From an uncultured Roseburia sp. (lineage in GTDB: Bacteria > Bacillota_A > Clostridia > Lachnospirales > Lachnospiraceae), in contig CAAEAE010000157.1 in assembly GCA_900753715.1 (NCBI GenBank), positions 1 through 44,238 on the forward strand: a stretch of 44,238 nucleotides of DNA, in the 5' to 3' direction. Position 1 is the stretch's first letter; each line of letters begins with the position of its first letter. Made by a program: the position numbers and the translations under genes. Positions 7,436 through 16,679 of this stretch are shown in pieces. The notes beneath the pieces are model-generated. The model was not told where the DNA came from. It saw only the letters and a list, made by a program, of their open reading frames with translations, and searched no databases.

Positions 7436-8482
7436 ATGAAAAAACGAGTAATAGCTACAGTAATGATTGTTGTACTTACGGCAGGCGCCATGATGGGATG
7501 CGGCGCATCACAGACAGCAGGAGATGGAAAACAGACTTCGGAGGAAAGCGCAGGCACCACAACAGCGACAGAAGCAAAAACAGAAACAAAAACGGACGGT
7601 GATAAGAAAGTAGCAATGCTTTACGGAGCGTCCATTAATGATGGGGGCTGGGGTGCAAGCTGTTACCAGGCAATGTGCGATGCTGCAGAGGCATACGGAT
7701 ATGAGACAGCTTATACCGAAAACGTGGACACATCCGAATATGTATCAGTTCTTACCGGATATGCAGACTTAAATTACGATTTGATTTTTGCACCGGGCAG
7801 CGAGTACTCAGATGCGGTAAAGCAGGTAGCAGCGGAATATCCGGACGTAAAATTCTGCCTGTTAAACGGAACCTTCTCTTCGGATAACGTGGTATCTGTG
7901 ATGCCGGATGCAAAACAGATTGGTTATCTGGCAGGTGCGCTTGCAGGACTGATGACAAAGACCAACTATATTGGTTTTATCGGAGGAATGGAACTGGATA
8001 CGACGCAGGCAAAGCTTGAAGCATATGAGGCGGCAGCAAAGGCAGTCAATCCGGACGTAAACGTTACCTCAGGATATGCAGGAGATTATTACGACGCAGC
8101 AAAGGGAAAAGAAATTGCTTCTTCCATGATGTCTACCTACGATGTGGATGTATTGTTTGGCGATGCCGGCGCAGTTGATACCGGAGCGAGAGAAGCACTT
8201 GCAGAATCGGAAGGACACTACAGCATCGGTCAGCCGGGAGATTTGGGTTCCGCAGAAGATAAAGTCATTATAAGCAGTGTGGTAACCGATAATGCAGCTC
8301 TTGTGGAACAGTGTATGCAGGCAATTGAGGATGGCACATTTGGAAATACGACAATCTATGGAACAGTCGAAAATGGATGTCTGTCGGTAGGAACGTTCAG
8401 TTCAGAGGTGCCGGAAGATATAAAAACACAGTATCTCGAATATGTAGAACAGATTAAAAACGGTACATTCATCAGCGAATAA
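7436..8482 (+). CDS. BMP-family (PnrA-like) substrate-binding lipoprotein
   Basis: The start is ATG 7436, eight bases after AAAGGAG. An upstream in-frame TTG and ATG lie within or too close to that site. The protein has 348 residues. The lipobox is AMMGC (Cys22), followed by an acidic Thr/Glu-rich linker. The binding domain has BMP-family motifs: VAMLYGASINDGGWGASCYQ, DLIFAPGSEY, YIGFIGGME and VDVLFGDAGAVD. BMP lipoproteins such as PnrA bind purine nucleosides and deliver them to ABC importers. The downstream ATPase and two permeases complete that transporter. The ligand may be a nucleoside, nucleobase or other nitrogen heterocycle. Confidence 0.88.
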   Translation: MKKRVIATVMIVVLTAGAMMGCGASQTAGDGKQTSEESAGTTTATEAKTETKTDGDKKVAMLYGASINDGGWGASCYQAMCDAAEAYGYETAYTENVDTSEYVSVLTGYADLNYDLIFAPGSEYSDAVKQVAAEYPDVKFCLLNGTFSSDNVVSVMPDAKQIGYLAGALAGLMTKTNYIGFIGGMELDTTQAKLEAYEAAAKAVNPDVNVTSGYAGDYYDAAKGKEIASSMMSTYDVDVLFGDAGAVDTGAREALAESEGHYSIGQPGDLGSAEDKVIISSVVTDNAALVEQCMQAIEDGTFGNTTIYGTVENGCLSVGTFSSEVPEDIKTQYLEYVEQIKNGTFISE

Positions 8483-8500
8483 ATAAAAAGAGGGATGACT

Positions 8501-10018
8501 ATGAACATACTGCAAATGAGAAATATTTCAAAATCCTTTGGCGGTGTCAAGGCAAATGATAATATCTGGCTGAGCGTGGAGCAGGGGGAAGTACATACGC
8601 TGCTTGGAGAGAATGGAGCCGGAAAGAGTACGCTTATGAGTATTCTGACCGGGCTCTATCAGCCGGATGAGGGCGAAATTTTTTATCAGGGAAATGTGGT
8701 AAAAATCACGTCGCCGAAAGAGGCGGTAAAGTTTGGAATCGGCATGGTCTATCAGCACTTTATGCTGGTGGAAAACATGACAGTTTTCGAGAATATGATT
8801 CTTGGGCTGTCAAAAGGAAACAGCATATTTATCCAGAAAAATAAGATGCGTGCTGAGATTGAACAATTGGCAGAAAAATATGGGCTGCAGGTGGAGTTCG
8901 ATAAGCTGATTTCAGACATTTCCGTAGGAGAACAGCAAAGGGTGGAGATATTGAAGGCTTTGTACCGGGATGTGGATTTACTGGTGCTTGATGAGCCGAC
9001 CGCCGTATTGACGGATGCGGAAGTTGCAGGACTGTTTGAAATCATCCATAAGCTGACTGCAGACAAAAAATCGGTCATTTTCATCTCACATAAGATGAAG
9101 GAGGTCATGGAAATCAGTGACCGGATTACAATTTTAAGAAATGGAAAATCCATCAAAACGGTGGAAAAAGCGAATACGACAGAGGAAGAGCTTACCAATC
9201 TGATGGTGGGAAGGAAGTTACAGGAACAGGTTGTGGAGAAATCCATGGAGCAGAAGGAAGATGTGTTAAAGCTCGAAAAAGTTTCGTTCCACCGTCAGAG
9301 CAAGCACAACGGGTTAAATGAGGTTTCTCTGGAAGTGAAAAAGGGACAGATTGTAGGTGTGGCAGGGGTCGACGGAAACGGACAGTCACAGCTTGCACTG
9401 CTGGCATCGGGCAATCTAGTGCCGGAGAGCGGAGTAGTATACGTAAACGGGGAAAAGATAAAACATTTTACGCCGGAGACATTTATCCGCAGAAAGGTGT
9501 CCCATATCCCGGAAGACCGCAACAAGATGGGGCTGGTAGGGGATATGACAATTGCGGAAAACCTTATTTTAAAGGAGACCGACGGGGAACGCTTTTCCTA
9601 CGGACGGGGACTTTATTTAAGGAAAGATAAAATTCACGCATATGCGAAAGAGATGCAGCAGGAAAATGATATCCGCTGCCTTGACATGGAGCAGGAGGTG
9701 CGCAGCCTGTCAGGTGGAAACCAGCAGAAGGTGATTCTTGCAAGAGAGTTACAGAGCACACCGGAACTTTTGATTGCAATGCATCCGACAAGAGGACTTG
9801 ATATCGGAGCATCAGAGTTTGTCCATGAGCAGATGCTGCGGGAAAAGAAACGCGGCTGTGGAATTTTATTAATCAGTGCCAACCTGGATGAGATTATCAA
9901 GCTTGCAGATGTTATCGTCGTGATGTTTGAGGGAAAGATTATGGGAACGTTCCCGGGAATAAAGCCTCCGATTGACAAGATATCGATGGCAATGACAGGA
10001 AGGGGTGAGACAGCATGA
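8501..10018 (+). CDS. Nucleoside/sugar-type ABC transporter ATPase with two ATP-binding domains
   Basis: ATG 8501 is chosen because AGAGGG lies about six bases upstream. An alternative ATG sits at 8495. The two ABC domains are tandem. The first has Walker A GENGAGKST, signature SVGEQQ and Walker B LLVLDEP. The second has a degenerate Walker A GVDGNGQSQ, signature LSGGNQQK and ATRGLD-like PTRGLD. This is the usual asymmetry of the RbsA/NupO (YufO) family. It couples ATP hydrolysis to uptake through the two following permeases. Its stop overlaps the next start (ATGA). Confidence 0.92.
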   Translation: MNILQMRNISKSFGGVKANDNIWLSVEQGEVHTLLGENGAGKSTLMSILTGLYQPDEGEIFYQGNVVKITSPKEAVKFGIGMVYQHFMLVENMTVFENMILGLSKGNSIFIQKNKMRAEIEQLAEKYGLQVEFDKLISDISVGEQQRVEILKALYRDVDLLVLDEPTAVLTDAEVAGLFEIIHKLTADKKSVIFISHKMKEVMEISDRITILRNGKSIKTVEKANTTEEELTNLMVGRKLQEQVVEKSMEQKEDVLKLEKVSFHRQSKHNGLNEVSLEVKKGQIVGVAGVDGNGQSQLALLASGNLVPESGVVYVNGEKIKHFTPETFIRRKVSHIPEDRNKMGLVGDMTIAENLILKETDGERFSYGRGLYLRKDKIHAYAKEMQQENDIRCLDMEQEVRSLSGGNQQKVILARELQSTPELLIAMHPTRGLDIGASEFVHEQMLREKKRGCGILLISANLDEIIKLADVIVVMFEGKIMGTFPGIKPPIDKISMAMTGRGETA

Positions 10019-11073
10019 AAAAAATAGAAGGTTTGATCATCCCGCTTATTGCGGTGTTGTTAGCGTTTCTGGTGGGCGGAATCATCATGGCAGCGCTTGG
10101 AACAAATCCATTTACGGCGTATGCAGCGCTGTTTATGGGGGCATTCGGAAGCAGCTCCATGCTGGCACAGACACTGGCACTGACCTGTCCGCTGATGTTT
10201 ACTTCACTGGCAGCAGCCTTTGCGTACAAATGCGGCGTGTTTAACCTCGGCGGTGAGGGACAGTTTATCATGGGAGCAGTTGCAGCCGTGACACTGTTAG
10301 AGCTTACCGGAATAAAGGGAACGGCAGGAATCATTTGTGCGCTGCTTGTAAGTGTGATTGCCGGTGGCATCTGGGCATTAATTCCTGGAATTTTGAAAAT
10401 CCGGCGCGGTTTAAATGAGATGATTGTGAGCATCATGTTAAACTATATCGCCACACTTATCATGAGTCTTGTATACACGAACATTTTCCGGGATGGAAGT
10501 ATTCCGCAGACGGCGGAGATAGACGACAGCTTAAAGCTCCCGTTTTTATCGGCAGATTTCCGGGTTCATTATGGAATTATCATTGCACTGATTGTGGGGC
10601 TTTTGCTCTATTACATTATGTTTCATACCTCGTATGGATTTAAGGTCAGAGCGGTGGGAAATAACCTGACGGCGACAAAAATCAACGGCTTCCGGGTGAA
10701 TTTCATAATGCTTTCGGCATTTGTTCTTTCGGGGGCAATCGCGGGATTAGGAGGTTCAACAGAACTTTTGGGAAAACAGTTTCGTCTGCAAAGCGGATTT
10801 GGTTCCGGTTTCGGATTTGACGGCGTTGCAATTGCATTGATTGCAGAATTAAACCCGATTGGAGCGCTTGTAATATCCTTTTTATTTGCGGTTCTCAGAA
10901 AAGGTTCCATTGCACTTCAAGTTTCCATGGGCGTTCCAACAGCCATTGCGGAGATGATACAGGCGCTCATTATCATCTTTGCAGTGGGAGGAACTGCAAT
11001 TGTAAAAAGAAAAGCTTTAAGCGGCAGAAGAGAAAAACGGATTTCAAAGAAAGAAAAGGAGGCAGCGGCGTAA
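10015..11073 (+). CDS. ABC transporter permease, nucleoside type (NupP/YufP-like)
   Basis: The protein has 352 residues with multiple hydrophobic segments and the BPD_transp_2 motif region (CGVFNLGGEGQFIMGAVAAV and RRGLNEMIVSIMLNYIA). The short basic C-terminal tail is RREKRISKKEKE. It pairs with the next permease to form a heterodimeric channel. Its TAA stop shares its last A with the next ATG (TAATG), which implies coupled translation. Confidence 0.9.
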   Translation: MKKIEGLIIPLIAVLLAFLVGGIIMAALGTNPFTAYAALFMGAFGSSSMLAQTLALTCPLMFTSLAAAFAYKCGVFNLGGEGQFIMGAVAAVTLLELTGIKGTAGIICALLVSVIAGGIWALIPGILKIRRGLNEMIVSIMLNYIATLIMSLVYTNIFRDGSIPQTAEIDDSLKLPFLSADFRVHYGIIIALIVGLLLYYIMFHTSYGFKVRAVGNNLTATKINGFRVNFIMLSAFVLSGAIAGLGGSTELLGKQFRLQSGFGSGFGFDGVAIALIAELNPIGALVISFLFAVLRKGSIALQVSMGVPTAIAEMIQALIIIFAVGGTAIVKRKALSGRREKRISKKEKEAAA

Positions 11074-12014
11074 TGAGTGAGATTTTAAATGCAAATTTTA
11101 TTCTGAATATACTGATGGCAACCATCCGGATTGCAACGCCGCTTCTTCTGGTTGCAATTGGAGAACTGTACTCCGAGCGTGCGGGAATGTGCAATATCGG
11201 CCTGGACGGTCTGATGTCGGTCGGCGCACTGTTTGGATTCGTGGTAGGGTATTACACGCAGAATCCGTGGCTTGCAATTCTTGCGGCGGGTGTCGTCGGT
11301 GTCTGCATTAACCTGATTTACGCATATGCGACAATCAGTCTCGGTGCAGACCAGATTGTATACGGTATGGCAATCAATATTTTATGTCCGGCACTGGCGG
11401 GATTTTTGTATAAGATATTATTTTCCAACACCTCATCCCTGTTACAGGGGGTGACGATGAAGGCACTTCCAATCCCGCTGTTGTCCAAAATTCCGGTGAT
11501 TGGAGAGATTTTCTTCCAGAACTCGCCGCTTGTCTACCTCGCATACCTTTTCGTTCCATTATCGTATGTATTTTTTTATAAGACAAAGGCGGGACTTAGC
11601 TACCGGGCAGTAGGGGAATATCCAAGAGCGGCGGAAACGCTTGGTATCAATGTAATCCTGAAAAAATACCTTGCCTGTATTCTCTGCGGGGCAATGGCGG
11701 CAATCGGGGGAGCATTTTTAACAGTCTGCTACACCAATACATACTCCGAAGGAATTGTTGCAGGAAGAGGATTTATTGCACTGTCAGCCGTTATTTTTGG
11801 AAAATGGACACCATCCGGAATCCTTATGGCATGTCTGGTTTTTGGGTTCTGTGATGCTCTCCAGATTCGATTACAGCTTGTAAACAGTGTGGTTCCGTAC
11901 CAGATATTCCAGATGATTCCTTATCTGTTTACACTTGTCATACTTATTGCATTTGGAATGAAAAAACTTGGACCAAAGGCGAATGGAATGGCTTATTTTA
12001 GGGAGGAACGCTAA
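11073..12014 (+). CDS. ABC transporter permease, nucleoside type (NupQ/YufQ-like)
   Basis: This 313-residue membrane protein contains ERAGMCNIGLDGLMSVGALFG, the counterpart of the NLGGEG motif of its partner. ISLGADQIVYGMAINILCPALAGFLY is characteristic of the second permease of these importers. It is again linked to the next gene through a TAATG junction at 12012-12016. Confidence 0.9.
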   Translation: MSEILNANFILNILMATIRIATPLLLVAIGELYSERAGMCNIGLDGLMSVGALFGFVVGYYTQNPWLAILAAGVVGVCINLIYAYATISLGADQIVYGMAINILCPALAGFLYKILFSNTSSLLQGVTMKALPIPLLSKIPVIGEIFFQNSPLVYLAYLFVPLSYVFFYKTKAGLSYRAVGEYPRAAETLGINVILKKYLACILCGAMAAIGGAFLTVCYTNTYSEGIVAGRGFIALSAVIFGKWTPSGILMACLVFGFCDALQIRLQLVNSVVPYQIFQMIPYLFTLVILIAFGMKKLGPKANGMAYFREER

Positions 12015-13372
12015 TGGAAGACATCAACATTTTTATGAATGGCACCGTGGTGACACGGGATGACACCAACCGGGTCATAAAAGATGGCGTGGTCGTGTGT
12101 CAGGGGGATAAGATACGTTCCGTTGGAAAAAGAGGTGAGATTCCGGAACTGCCGCAGGGTGCAAATATCATTGATGCGAAGGGCGGTCTGATTATGCCGG
12201 GGTATATCAATCCCCACTCACACGCGTACTGCTCGCTGGTGCGCGGCTATCAGATTCCGGGATTTGTGCCGGAAGGATTTATGGATAATCTGGTAAACAA
12301 ATGGTGGTTTGTGGACGGACAGTTTACCACAGAGCAGTGCCGCAGTATGGCAGAGGTTTCGTTTCTGGAAGCGGTAAAAAATGGTGTGACGACCGAATTT
12401 GACCACCATGCTTCCTATGGAACGGTGACGGGAAGTCTTGCACAGTTTCAGGAGGCGGCAGAACAAATGGGACTGCGCACTTGCCTGTGCTTTGAAGTGT
12501 CGGACAGAGCCGGAGAAGAATCAGCAAGACAGGCAGTCGATGAAAATATCCGCTATATGAAGGAAGTAAAACAAAACCCCTGTCAGAAAGGCATGATGGG
12601 ACTGCACGCATCCTTTACACTGTCCGATGAAACGCTTGCTTATGCGGCAGAGCAGATGGAAAGTGAAAATGCGTACCACATTCATATAGCAGAATGTAAA
12701 GAGGATGAAGAGGACTGCAAAAAGCGCTATGCCTGCTCCATTGCAAAACGGTTAGAACATTTTGGAATGATGGGAGAAAAGACGTTAATTGCACACGGGG
12801 TGTACTTAGATGGCGAAGAGCTTTCGCTTATAAAAGAAAAAAATGCGATGGTTGTCACAAATCCTGAATCGAATATGAATAACGGCGTGGATATGCCGCC
12901 GTGGGAGGAACTTTGCCGGAGAAATATTATCACAGGGTTTGGAATGGATGGATTTGGACATGATGTTCCGACTGTCTGGCGAATCGGGAATGCACTTTAT
13001 AAGTATAAAACCCGTGATATCAACAGTGGTTGGACGCAGTTACCCGAGATGATTTTTGAAGGGAATGCGCAGATTGCAAGTACCATTTTTGGAACCAAAA
13101 TCGGAAGGCTGCAAAAGGGCTGTCAGGCAGACGTGATTGTTGTCGATTATCAGCCGCCGACACCGCTTGATGACACAACGGTCAACGCACATCTTCTTTT
13201 TGGCACCAGCGGAAAAGATACGGTTACTACGATGTGTAATGGGCGCATTTTGATGAAGGACCGCAGGATGCTTACGGTCGATGAAGAAAAAATAGAGGCA
13301 GAATCCAGAAAGCAGGCAGAAAAGCTCTGGAGACACTGCAACAGGATACGGACAGGGGGTGAGGCGGTATGA
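12014..13372 (+). CDS. SsnA-like amidohydrolase / aminohydrolase
   Basis: The fold is that of metal-dependent amidohydrolases in the chlorohydrolase/guanine deaminase/SsnA group, with 452 residues. Visible metal ligands are HSH (His68, His70), HIHIAEC (His224), IAHG (His261) and GMDGFGHD (Asp312). The C-terminal beta-sandwich strand ADVIVVDY is also seen. Relatives deaminate guanine, SAH or cytosine, or act in anaerobic urate catabolism (SsnA). Position after a nucleoside-type importer suggests it deaminates or opens the imported heterocycle. Exact substrate unknown. Confidence 0.82.
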   Translation: MEDINIFMNGTVVTRDDTNRVIKDGVVVCQGDKIRSVGKRGEIPELPQGANIIDAKGGLIMPGYINPHSHAYCSLVRGYQIPGFVPEGFMDNLVNKWWFVDGQFTTEQCRSMAEVSFLEAVKNGVTTEFDHHASYGTVTGSLAQFQEAAEQMGLRTCLCFEVSDRAGEESARQAVDENIRYMKEVKQNPCQKGMMGLHASFTLSDETLAYAAEQMESENAYHIHIAECKEDEEDCKKRYACSIAKRLEHFGMMGEKTLIAHGVYLDGEELSLIKEKNAMVVTNPESNMNNGVDMPPWEELCRRNIITGFGMDGFGHDVPTVWRIGNALYKYKTRDINSGWTQLPEMIFEGNAQIASTIFGTKIGRLQKGCQADVIVVDYQPPTPLDDTTVNAHLLFGTSGKDTVTTMCNGRILMKDRRMLTVDEEKIEAESRKQAEKLWRHCNRIRTGGEAV

Positions 13373-14667
13373 ATGTACTCGAACAGGGTGTATATGAACA
13401 GGCAGAATTTATCGAAAGGCTTTCCTGGGAAGAACTGCCGCAGGCGGTAAAGCAGCGTGCCACATGGGTGGTGCTCGATTCCATGGGATGTATTTTAAAA
13501 GGACTTGGAGAAAAGGAAATTCCAACAGACAGAGATGACGCAGTGATTGCTGTCACGGAAGCAATGGTTTCCACAGAACTCTACGAGGGAAACCGCAAGG
13601 CTGTCGGACATCCGGCATGCCACATTCTTCCGTATCTGTTTGTAACCTGTCAGGACAAACCAATGGAGGAATTTTACCGTGCTTTTGTCGCAGCGTATGA
13701 AATCGCATCCCGCTGGGGAGCAGCCATTCATTTTCCCAATCATGTACTCGGACATGGAACAATGATGACAACCGGAGTAGCGGCGGCAATTGCGGTGATG
13801 CAAGAGCTTCCGGTCGAGGAAACCTATGAGCTGCTTTTGCTCGCGGCATCTCTGCCGCAGGTATCAGTATGGCAGTCCGTGTATGACGGAAGCAGGCTGC
13901 ACGATGTATATGCAGGTATTGCTGCAGTTGTGACGGACCATCTACTTCCGCTTGTAAAACGGGGAGTGAGAAGTGATGGAAAGATTGTGGAAAGTGTCTA
14001 TCGGGAAGTGATGGGAGCAGAAATTTTTCCGGAAAAGCTCTCAAAAGGTCTTGAAAATGAATACGTACTTTGTAGTAACTATTTTAAAGTGTATACGGGA
14101 TGCCGGTTTATTCATCCGTTTGCGGATGCCCTAAAAGAGGAGCTTACGCAGGGGCTTTCCAGGGATCAGGTGGAAGGAATCGATGTATTTACCTATAAAA
14201 AAGCGGCGCAGATTGGTGATGAGTGTGTTCCAAATGACCTTGCGGCAAAGTTTTCAACACCGGTGTCACTTGCGGTACTCCTTGAAAAAGGAAGCCTGTC
14301 ACCGGACAGCATTAAAAATTGCGAAAAGGATGATGCTATCACACGCTGGGCGGGAAAAATCCATCTGCATGAGGACACTTCTTACAATGCACTTCTTCCA
14401 GAGAAGCGGGGTGGCAGGATAGAGCTTCACTTAAAGGATGGAGAAAACAAAATCATAGAGACGTTTCATGCGGTAGGGGATTTTGACAATCCAAAGCCTT
14501 ATACGGAGGAAGATTTAAAGCAGAAATTTCAGACAAACGCGGACGGACAGATGACACAACAGGAGATACATCTGATGGAACAGCGGATATTAGAAGGGCA
14601 GCACGGAATCTTAGGGGATGTCATTCCTGTATTTTATGAGAAAGTGGGGATAAGCGCGTATGAGTAG
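13369..14667 (+). CDS. MmgE/PrpD-family protein
   Basis: The 432-residue protein matches the MmgE/PrpD layout: an N-terminal helical domain with VKQRATWVVLDSMGCILKG, the segment IASRWGAAIHFPNHVLGHGTMMTTGVAAAIAVM (about 105-140) and a smaller C-terminal domain. Family members include 2-methylcitrate dehydratase, cis-aconitate decarboxylase and iminodisuccinate epimerase. The chemistry here could be hydration/dehydration, decarboxylation or epimerisation of a carboxylic acid intermediate. It overlaps its neighbours by four and eight bases, so it belongs to the same operon. Confidence 0.72.
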   Translation: MNVLEQGVYEQAEFIERLSWEELPQAVKQRATWVVLDSMGCILKGLGEKEIPTDRDDAVIAVTEAMVSTELYEGNRKAVGHPACHILPYLFVTCQDKPMEEFYRAFVAAYEIASRWGAAIHFPNHVLGHGTMMTTGVAAAIAVMQELPVEETYELLLLAASLPQVSVWQSVYDGSRLHDVYAGIAAVVTDHLLPLVKRGVRSDGKIVESVYREVMGAEIFPEKLSKGLENEYVLCSNYFKVYTGCRFIHPFADALKEELTQGLSRDQVEGIDVFTYKKAAQIGDECVPNDLAAKFSTPVSLAVLLEKGSLSPDSIKNCEKDDAITRWAGKIHLHEDTSYNALLPEKRGGRIELHLKDGENKIIETFHAVGDFDNPKPYTEEDLKQKFQTNADGQMTQQEIHLMEQRILEGQHGILGDVIPVFYEKVGISAYE

Positions 14668-15775
14668 AACAGATTTTTTATATTTGTCAGAGCCCGATTT
14701 AATCGAGGCGGGAGTTCTTGATGCAGCAAAGTGTATAGAGGTATGTGAAGAGGTTTTTCGGATTCTGCATGAAGGAGATTACCTGATGGGAGGTCCAAAC
14801 CACAACGAACATGGACTGGTTTTGGTATTTCCGAAGGAGACAAAATTTGAGCATATGCCGGTTGCCGGTCCGGAGCGGCGTTTTATCTCGATGCCGGCAT
14901 ATCTCGGCGGAAGATTTGCGGTCTGTGGAGAAAAGTGGTATGGCTCAAATGTAAAGAATCCAAAAGAGCGGGGGCTTCCGCGCTCCATCTTAAATGTGAC
15001 AATCAATGACCCGGACACCTGTGAGCCGCTGGCATATATGTCAGGAAACTTAATCAGCTCCATGCGGACAGGCTGTATCCCGGGCGTCGGGGTGCGCTAT
15101 CTTGCAAATAAGGATGCCGAGACCATCAGTGTAGTGGGTGTGGGACCAATCCAGAAGGCAACTCTTTTAGCAATGAAGTCTGAATTGAAAACTCTGAAAC
15201 GGGTTGTGGCAAAAGCAGCGCACCTGGAGCGCGCACAGGCATTTGTAGAATGGGCGAAAGAAGAACTTGGGCTGGAAGGCTGTGCGAAGGAAAGCATGGA
15301 GGAGGCAATCCGGCTTGGGGATGTGGTAAGCATTGCAGCATCGCCGAAGGAACCGCTGTATTTAAAGGATGCATGGTTAAAAGAAGGCGCAACTGTCCTT
15401 CTCACATCACCGATTGAAGCGGATGATGCGTTCTGGCTGAACAATAAGCTGGTATTCGATAACACGAAAATGCACGAGGCATATTATGACGAAGCAATGA
15501 AGCTTGGCGATATCACAAAGGCGTGCAACGGCTGGGGCAGGATGTATGCGCTTATGGAACAGGGGAGACTGGCAGGATTAGAGCAGGAAATCAGTCTGGG
15601 CGATGTGGTTGTAGCGCCGTCTTACGGCAGAAAAACGCCGCAGGAAAAACAGATTTTTGTAACAAGCGGACAGGTGTTATTTGACATTGCCTGGGGATAT
15701 GAGCTTTACCGGGAAGCCTTAAAGAAGGGAATTGGAGTGAAGTTAAATCTCTGGCAGGAACCATACTGGACGTAG
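14660..15775 (+). CDS. Ornithine cyclodeaminase/mu-crystallin-family oxidoreductase
   Basis: An NAD(P)-binding Rossmann core is visible at ISVVGVGPIQKATLLAM (about 154-170), preceded by SSMRTGCIPGVGVRYLA, the usual OCD/mu-crystallin substrate-site motif. At 371 residues it is longer than ornithine cyclodeaminase (about 330-350), and the C-terminus is distinctive. Some gut Clostridia proteins of this sub-family carry the label tyramine oxidase subunit B. I recall that name only as a family label. Likely roles are imine reduction or oxidative deamination of an amino acid-like intermediate. The start overlaps the previous gene by eight bases. Confidence 0.72.
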   Translation: MSRTDFLYLSEPDLIEAGVLDAAKCIEVCEEVFRILHEGDYLMGGPNHNEHGLVLVFPKETKFEHMPVAGPERRFISMPAYLGGRFAVCGEKWYGSNVKNPKERGLPRSILNVTINDPDTCEPLAYMSGNLISSMRTGCIPGVGVRYLANKDAETISVVGVGPIQKATLLAMKSELKTLKRVVAKAAHLERAQAFVEWAKEELGLEGCAKESMEEAIRLGDVVSIAASPKEPLYLKDAWLKEGATVLLTSPIEADDAFWLNNKLVFDNTKMHEAYYDEAMKLGDITKACNGWGRMYALMEQGRLAGLEQEISLGDVVVAPSYGRKTPQEKQIFVTSGQVLFDIAWGYELYREALKKGIGVKLNLWQEPYWT

Positions 15776-15822
15776 AAAACAGGTATCATGAAATCATCTA
15801 CATAGAAAAGGAGAAAACGATT

Positions 15823-16659
15823 ATGGAAAAGAAAATTTTTAAGGCAGCAGCCGCAAACATGGATTGTGTATTAGGAGATGTCGCAGCAAATTTGAAAAAA
15901 ATGGAAGACATGTGCATTGAGGCGTCCAAAGAGGGAGCATCCGCCATTGTATTTCCGGAGCTTGCAGTGACCGGTTACAGTCCGGTGTTAATTGCAGAAA
16001 AATTTTACGAGATTTCAGAGCCGGTTCCGGGACCGAGCACCGACTTTTTATGCGAGGTTGCAAAGGCAACTGGTTTATATATTATCACCGGATTTTCAGA
16101 AAAAAGTTCTGTTCCTGGAAGACTTTATAACACACAGGTTTCCATTTCCCCGGAAGGAAAAATTGTGGGCGTTTATCGCAAAATCCATGTATGGGGACTG
16201 GAGAAACTTTACTGGAAAGAAAGCACGGACTGCAAATTTACGACATTTGAAATGCCGATGTGCAAGGCTGGAACGATGATTTGTTATGATACCTGTTTTC
16301 CGGAGACCGCAAAGACGCTGGCGTTGATGGGCGCAAACGTAATCTTTGACTCTGCGGCATGGAGAATCCAGGAAGCAGACTTGTGGGAGCTTTTTACAAG
16401 ATGCAGAGCGGTTGAAAACCACGTATTTATGATTTGTGCAAACCGTTGTGGAATTGAGGGCGATTCGACCTTAAACGGTGAGAGCCGGATTATCGGACCA
16501 CGTGGAAATGTGCTGGCAGCAGCCGGAAGAGAGGAAGAAATCATTTATGCGGATATTGATATTGATGCCTGCATCAAGGATAATGCAATGATGCTCTCTT
16601 ATATGAAGGACAGAAGACCGGAGGCATACTCTCTGGTAACGGACTGCACAAACTTCTAA
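15823..16659 (+). CDS. Carbon-nitrogen hydrolase (nitrilase superfamily)
   Basis: The complete Glu-Lys-Cys triad is visible: FPEL (Glu46), YRKIH (Lys120) and MICYD (Cys154). Length 278 is normal for amidases, N-carbamoyl hydrolases and beta-ureidopropionases of this superfamily. It most likely cleaves an amide or N-carbamoyl group made by the upstream enzymes. RBS AAAGGAG lies 10 bases before ATG. It is separated from the ornithine cyclodeaminase-like gene by 47 bases. A catalytically degenerate relative lies two genes downstream. Confidence 0.88.
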   Translation: MEKKIFKAAAANMDCVLGDVAANLKKMEDMCIEASKEGASAIVFPELAVTGYSPVLIAEKFYEISEPVPGPSTDFLCEVAKATGLYIITGFSEKSSVPGRLYNTQVSISPEGKIVGVYRKIHVWGLEKLYWKESTDCKFTTFEMPMCKAGTMICYDTCFPETAKTLALMGANVIFDSAAWRIQEADLWELFTRCRAVENHVFMICANRCGIEGDSTLNGESRIIGPRGNVLAAAGREEEIIYADIDIDACIKDNAMMLSYMKDRRPEAYSLVTDCTNF

Positions 16660-16679
16660 TGGAAGGGTAGGGATACGCG

